Shown: piece after piece, positions 58,467 through 64,000 of the stretch
Position numbering within the stretch: position 1 is the stretch's first letter
Layout: every line of letters begins with the position of its first letter
Assembly (NCBI RefSeq): GCF_021134715.1
Contig: NC_060024.1
Location: forward strand, 11,594,001-11,658,000
DNA from: Daphnia pulex
Taxonomy: Eukaryota; Arthropoda; Branchiopoda; Diplostraca; Daphniidae
Direction: 5' to 3'
DNA: 64,000 nt
Notes under the pieces: generated by a model
Database searches by the model: none
What the model was told of the DNA's origin: nothing
What the model saw: the letters and a program-made list of their open reading frames with translations, nothing else
Program-made: the position numbers and the translations under genes

Positions 58467-59668
58467 TAACAAGTTGATTTTAGGGACACGGACGAAGAGC
58501 ATTGTATTGAACCAATAATAATCCCCACAATTACCGAGATTCGTGTTTAAATCCAATGAGTACAGCATTTTTCCATGCAGCAGTTCAGTTATTACAACCT
58601 TTTCAACTCCGAATCTACCCTTTGATTAATCAGAATCCAGTAGTCATTGTTTTGTTTGTTTTTCATGTTGTCTAAAAAGAGTCACTAGTCTACTGCAGTC
58701 TGTAAATCTAAGTCCCTTTCTTACTGACTAGTAACTTACACGAATTTACAATCAAAAATAAGGGGAAAAATAAGGTTGAGGGATATCAGAAGGATTGAGG
58801 GAGATAATTGTTAAGTTTTTCCTAATTGTAAAGTAATAAAAAGACAAGCACGACACAAAAGGGGGTTGCGCAAACATCGCTCGCCACATTACAAAGTTTT
58901 TTTTGTTTTCCTCATTATTTCCGGGGTATCCGTTTCTCTTCAATTTCAGCCATTTTAACACTGATCGGCGACGAAAAGGTGAAGACAATATTCCACAGTC
59001 TTTTGCGAGGACATCAAAAGCGAATAAGCTATTAGGAGATATAGCGAGCGAAAAGTAAAATTTCAATGGCGCAAGTACAGCAGCTGCGCTGCAGTATTAT
59101 GAAATAACGCCGTAGGAAGCGATTTTTTTAAATTGTTAAAAGTATGAAGGAAGCCAATAAATCAACTGATAGTAGTACTTAGATATACAACTTTGAGCAC
59201 TGACGGAACGCCTATACAGGCGAACGCGTCAGCGGAAAAATTCAAACTCAAAAATGAAGAAGATGAAAGAGGAAAAGAACCTTATCGTCATATAACAGAA
59301 ACGCGTTAAAAATCGAACTGTTTTTCGATGTCGCTTCACTCATTTACAGGGGATGAGAATTGGGGTAATGTGTCTGGGACTGATATCTAAACACAAAGCT
59401 ACGTGGAAGTCGACATCGCTTCGGATATTAGGAGTTGTTCTAATTAAGATATTCAAAATTCAAAAGAAGTGTTAAACATGCAATAATCGTTATTCAAGGT
59501 TGAGGAGAAGTAATAGAAAAGCGTTGACAAAATCACGAAGCAAGATTAACTGTAGATGTTGAAATATCCTTGAGGACAATCAAAATAAAGAATTGAAGCA
59601 CCACGCAGATGATAACATTGTTAACCTCATATAGGTTATCTCAGATCCTTCTTTACTTCCCCAGCTGT
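58467..59668. other. Convergent 3' flanks, methyltransferase and Dscam
   Basis: AT-rich spacer that should include the Dscam 3' UTR on the minus strand. A 104-codon minus-strand frame at 58752-59066 has no motif and is not called. Confidence 0.5.
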
Positions 59669-62600
59669 TCAGACGTTGACAGTGTCGTATGCGATCAGAC
59701 CATTAGTGACGTGGGCTCCACCTTCATTCCTGTTGAGAAAACACCAAGTCGAATAGGTTCGTTAACACGGGAAATTTGACACAAGCCATTAATGATTTCA
59801 CTTACGAGCTCCTTCAGAGGGAAGCATGGATTTAAAAAAAAGGGAAATGAAATGAATGAGTGAAAGAAGTTGTTTCGTGGTTCAAGAGTCATTAAGGAAT
59901 ATTCAGAGAACGAGCACATCGTGAAAGCAGAGAGAGAGTTTGAATTGGATAAGGAACTTACTTTTCAATCAGTTTCCGCATTTCTTCCATACTCATCCCA
60001 TCCTTGCTGTTCATGGTCCGGATGCCGACTGTTGATAACCGATCGGAGGATTTTTTTTTTTAAATAACAAAAAAAGCAGACACCAAAGTAGAATAAAAGA
60101 GATCAGAACGATAAGCACACGTTGAGATACATAAAGAGATGGACGTTCACCTCCTTCACAGAATCACAGATCACATGCAACTTCGCTAAGGGTTAATCAA
60201 GCGCAGAAGATTGAATACATCCTCGACGTAGAGTACGTCGCTATTTTTCTTTTTATCCCGCTTTTTTCCTCTTTTCAGATTACCACCCGGAACCGTTTAA
60301 TGAAAAATAAAATAAATCCCGAAACTTACCGCCATAGTTACGATTGACCAAATGTTCGCGATCGCATTCGGCTTCGGAGATTTCAGCGCTGATGGTCGAG
60401 TCGTTGTTGGAAGAGCTAGAGACATTAGCGGAATCATTTCCGGTGCGGGGAGGAGGTAAAGGTGGCTGGGGAGGATCCGGATACGGTGGCAGGGGTAGAT
60501 TCATGGTTCCGTTGCCGCGTAATTGCTGTCCATTGACACTGCGCCGGGCCAACATGGTATTCTGATTCGGGCTGGTGCCGAAATCCGGTGGTGGCAGAGG
60601 TGGATTGGTATTGGTATACGAAGCATAAGAGTTGCTTTCCGCTCCTCCGTACATGTCACAATTAGCCGGATCGTCGTAGCAGTTTTCAGGAGCATAAGTG
60701 GCGCCGTTGGGCATTCGCATCATTCGGTTTCCGGGACGGGGCTAATGTTGTCGCAACGGATCACGGTTAATAAGTATGAGTACGGAAATGCGCAAAAGGT
60801 CATCGGATTACCATCGATTGGGAAGCTTGGCGGTGGTGGTTCATGTCCTGTTGGGGTGGTTGTCCTCCGTTGGGATGAGGGAAAGTCTGGAATTGGTTTC
60901 CTGTCTTGTTGGGATCCATTTCTTCGCGGAATCCAAGCAGATGAAACGTGGCGTACGGACAGATCTCATCATCCATACCTTGAAGGAAATACCGAGAATT
61001 ATCATTAGTGACGTTTTTATACCTTCGGGACTGTTGAGATTCCCAATTTCGTTAATAAAAAGACACAGTTAATACGACAAAAGAGTACCACACAGATTGT
61101 CATCGGCTTTCTTTTTTTTTTTGTTAAAGTATGCCTTCAACCGAGGGTATAAGAAAAAGTGTTAAGATTATATAAGTCCAGGCAGAAAATGAGACACAAC
61201 AAGGTAAGCGAGGAGTGGTAAGTGGGTGGTTTTCATTTACCTGCGTACAACGAAGCCCCAGACTGGTTTACCTCCTCACCGGGAACCTCTACATTCCGGC
61301 GCGGGGGTGGGTGGATTGACAGTTCGTCATAAACAGGTCGGCGTGGGTCCAGCGTCCGATAGGCATGACAGTCTGCGTGACCTTTTTTTTTGTTTTTCGT
61401 TTGCGTAAGTGTACGTTTTGTGTGTGTTGTGTGTGTTTTGTCAGGTATTTTTCGTCGATGTATGGATGGAATGAGTATAGCCAGAGAAAAACAAAATTCG
61501 GGAATGAAAAAACGCAATACAAATATAGCGAACGGAAACGGAAATAAGCGGCAGGATCGTCACAAACGCAGAACCGTCCGGATAAATAAAAAAAAAAAAA
61601 AATCAGTGAATCGTCGACTACCAAATGTTTTTTTTTCTTTTTTTCTTTTTTTGATTGTAAAAGAGAATTTGAAAAATAAACGTGCATTGCAAACACTCAT
61701 GGCATACCATTGAATCGACAGTAAGAAAAAAAAGAAAGGATGAAATGAAAAAAAAAATACTTTGAATGGAATAGTTACCGCGTTTGATCCGGTCGCAAGT
61801 GTTGTATTGGGTTCCTGGCACAGGTGGGAGCTTGCGGTTGGGTGGAGGGATGTAACCAAGTTCATCACGCATGTCACCACCGTTACGTTTCATGGTCGCA
61901 TTGCTGGCCGAAGCTTGATTGTAGATGACATCATCTGGCCAAACAAAATGAAAATGAAACAAGAGATGAACCGAGTAATAATTTAACAAAAGCAAACCTT
62001 TGTGGCCGTTGTTGCGGCCCTTGATGACGCAAATGACGACGATGGCGGCGATAATAACCATAATGGCTGCGGCAGCTGGAACCACCAGATTCAAATTCAT
62101 CAACATGGCCAGTAGCGGATTTTCCTTCTCTGATGTTTCCCTGGCTGGGGCGATCGTTCCTTTTGAAATGAAATAATACGTTCCAGTTTAATATTGAGCA
62201 CTTGACATGGAGAAATCTTTGAACGGAAGCCGTTTGCGTAAACATTCACTCTGTGGCAACCTCTGTCGGAAGCCGAAAACTAAAGTCAACACTGTTAAAG
62301 CTGCCTTCTTCCGCCTAGACCGCGAACCCCTCCCGTTTCTTTAAACTAAACACAACCCCACTCGACAGCCATTCACAACATCGGCGGCTTAAGATCCACT
62401 TGAAGAAAAAAGGTTCCGTCAGTGTTTGTTTATATTTACCTCCGGTTAGGGTCAGAGTGGCAAACTCATATTCGGCAACAGTTGAACCTGCGTTATTGTG
62501 GGCAGTCACACGAAGATTATACCAAGTGGCCGGGCTGAGATCAAGTACGACGAAATTGCCACCGGGCTTGACGCTGTTGGAAACCAAAGTCCAGTCTTGA

Positions 62601-64000
62601 TTTCCCCTGGAAGGAAAACAAAGATGAGTGCCGACGCTCGGATAATTCAAAATCAAATTCAGAAAATCAAAACATACTTTCCGCGATACTCGACAACAAA
62701 GTAAAGCATGGGACAACCGCCATCCGACCAGGCACTTAGATGAAGTGTCACACTGCTAGCTGAACCTTCGATAAATCGGTTGGCATCCGGAACAGCTGGA
62801 GCTGATCCTTTGGTCCGTGTGTTGATCACGTCCGACCCTTCTCCCGTTCCGATTCTGATTCGAATTTGAATGATTACGTGACACCAACAAAGAGCTCTGT
62901 GCTTCAATGATAAACATACCCATTGTAGGCTCTGACGTAGAGTTGATAACGAGTTCCACACCAAAGGTTCTCGATCGTGTAATCCTGAAGAGAGTTGCCG
63001 ATTTGAGTCGTCTCCCAATCGCCGAACTCGGGTTTGTAGTGAACAGTGTATCCGTGGATAGGTGTCTCTTCTTCCTTTCGCGGTTTCACTTTGATCGTAA
63101 TAGACGTAGTGGTGGTGGATGCCAACGATAGGTGAGGCGGATATGGAGGAGCTATCGATAAAATTTTTAAAAATTAATAATTCGTTTTCTTAACTTATGA
63201 TGTTTGAGAAAGTCACCTTGAACTTGGAGTTGGTGAGTGACTGTGTCTTGGCCGTACATGTTCTCGACGGTGCAGGTATACTCTCCAGCATCATCGCGAG
63301 TGACTTCACGGACGAGGAGAGATCCTTCAGGCAGTAGGCGAACTCGTTCCGATGCGGCATAAGGAGTTCCCTTGATTTTCCACTGGATTTCAGGCAATGG
63401 AGCACCGACTGCCTGGCAGGGCAGTTTGACATCTTCGCGGTACGAGACGCTGAAAGTGTTGTCAAACGACGCAATCTTGGCCGGAACACGGGTACCAGGA
63501 GCAATCGTGACGGTCTTGGAAGCCTCTCCCTCTCCGACGTTAGTGGAAGCCGTTACCCAGAAATTGTAGCGCTCCTTCTTCTTCAGTCCGCTGGCCTCAT
63601 AATTTAGTTGAGATGGCGACACTTTCTGACTACGAGCATCCTCCTGAAATTAAAGAAGTTGTATTACAATTCTAACAATGATAACATGTCAATCATTTAC
63701 CGATCCTTCTTGAATGTAAACGGTGTATTGATTGACGATTCCATTTGGCAATTCCGGTGCTTTCCAGCTGACTAAAATTGAATCCGGAGTCATCAAAAGA
63801 GCTTTGACAGCCGAAGGTGATCCAGGAACTGAAAAATAAATAATTTCCAGGGATTTTATTATTAATGAAATGTTATTCATGCGAATTTTGCAAATAATTA
63901 CCATCTTGTTCGGTGTGACAGGAAACGGGTACGGATTTGACACCATCACCGCCAGCGGTGAAAGCCAAAACTTGCATGCTGTAGTTGGTGTACTTGCGCA
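59669..64000 (-). CDS. Dscam: Dscam, C-terminal ectodomain, transmembrane and cytoplasmic tail (partial)
   Basis: Down syndrome cell adhesion molecule, a homophilic Ig-superfamily receptor of neurons and haemocytes. Thirteen exons on the minus strand are in phase: 63902-64000, 63701-63828, 63217-63643, 62920-63151, 62678-62854, 62440-62606, 61998-62159, 61779-61934, 61241-61372, 60812-60978, 60330-60741, 59962-60028 and 59669-59729. They give about 795 residues. In order: the end of one FNIII domain, a full FNIII, Ig10 (KLPCQAVGAPLPEIQW to DDAGEYTCTVEN), two further FNIII domains, and a transmembrane helix (VVPAAAAIMVIIAAIVVICV). This is the Ig9-FN(1-4)-Ig10-FN(5-6)-TM order of Dscam. The tail has proline-rich SH3-type sites (IPPPNRKLPPVPG, PPLPPPDFG), tyrosines in YDEL and CPYATF, and ends LIAYDTVNV, whose IAYDTV fits an ITIM-like consensus. 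The 5' part with the variable Ig exon arrays lies outside the window. Confidence 0.95.
59806..59811 (-). other. Candidate 6-nt microexon in the Dscam tail
   Basis: Between the last two Dscam exons the minus strand reads a pyrimidine-rich tract, CTCTGAAG, then GAGCTC, then a perfect GTAAGT donor. Inclusion would keep the frame and add two residues (Ser-Ser) between ...LIEK and NEGG.... This is an inference from splice signals only. Confidence 0.3.

Noticed and set aside
58752-59066. 104-codon minus-strand frame between the methyltransferase and Dscam
   Set aside because: No signal or domain; lies where 3' UTR is expected.
1-64000. CRISPR arrays, tRNA genes, bacterial operons or viral genes
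   Set aside because: No regular spaced repeats, no tRNA T-loop/anticodon arrangement noticed, and all well-supported coding genes are intron-bearing animal genes.

Overview
The window is animal nuclear DNA, most likely from a branchiopod crustacean of the Daphnia type. The grounds are: short phase-consistent GT-AG introns (often 55-100 nt); the gene set (arthropod vitellogenin, caudal, Dscam, a CYP2-clan-like P450); and an AT-rich background with GC-richer exons. No bacterial operons, CRISPR arrays or viral genes were seen. I assembled exon models by hand from splice sites and reading-phase continuity; names rest on recognised motifs, not on a search.

Layout. 1-2727 (-) is the 5' part of a vitellogenin gene running off the left edge. 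2.8-9.8 kb shows no gene I can support. 9.8-13.4 kb holds a decayed promoter plus first exon of a P450, then an intact nine-exon P450 (+). 13.6-14.8 kb (-) is a compact ZC3HC1/NIPA homologue. A lone 5S rRNA gene (+) lies at 15.14-15.26 kb. 15.8-22.6 kb is a cluster of four related, unrecognised genes (two +, two -). Three encode a signal peptide, a Gly/Tyr tract, one hydrophobic segment and a paired-cysteine tail; the fourth looks truncated. 25.2-32.5 kb (-) is caudal, with a 5.5 kb intron and a microsatellite-rich gene desert of about 12 kb upstream. 44.9-54.4 kb is repeat-bearing DNA with several weak small-gene candidates. 55.3-56.1 kb (-) is a small secreted CUB-domain protein. 57.4-58.4 kb (+) is a METTL7/TMT1-like methyltransferase. 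59.7-64.0 kb (-) is the 3' part of Dscam, from the fourth FNIII region to the cytoplasmic tail.

The genes do not form one pathway. They cover yolk provision, small-molecule oxidation and methylation, posterior patterning, nuclear zinc-finger function and neuronal/haemocyte recognition. The most unusual items are the secreted-protein paralogue cluster, a possible 6-nt microexon in the Dscam tail, and the duplicated P450 5' end.
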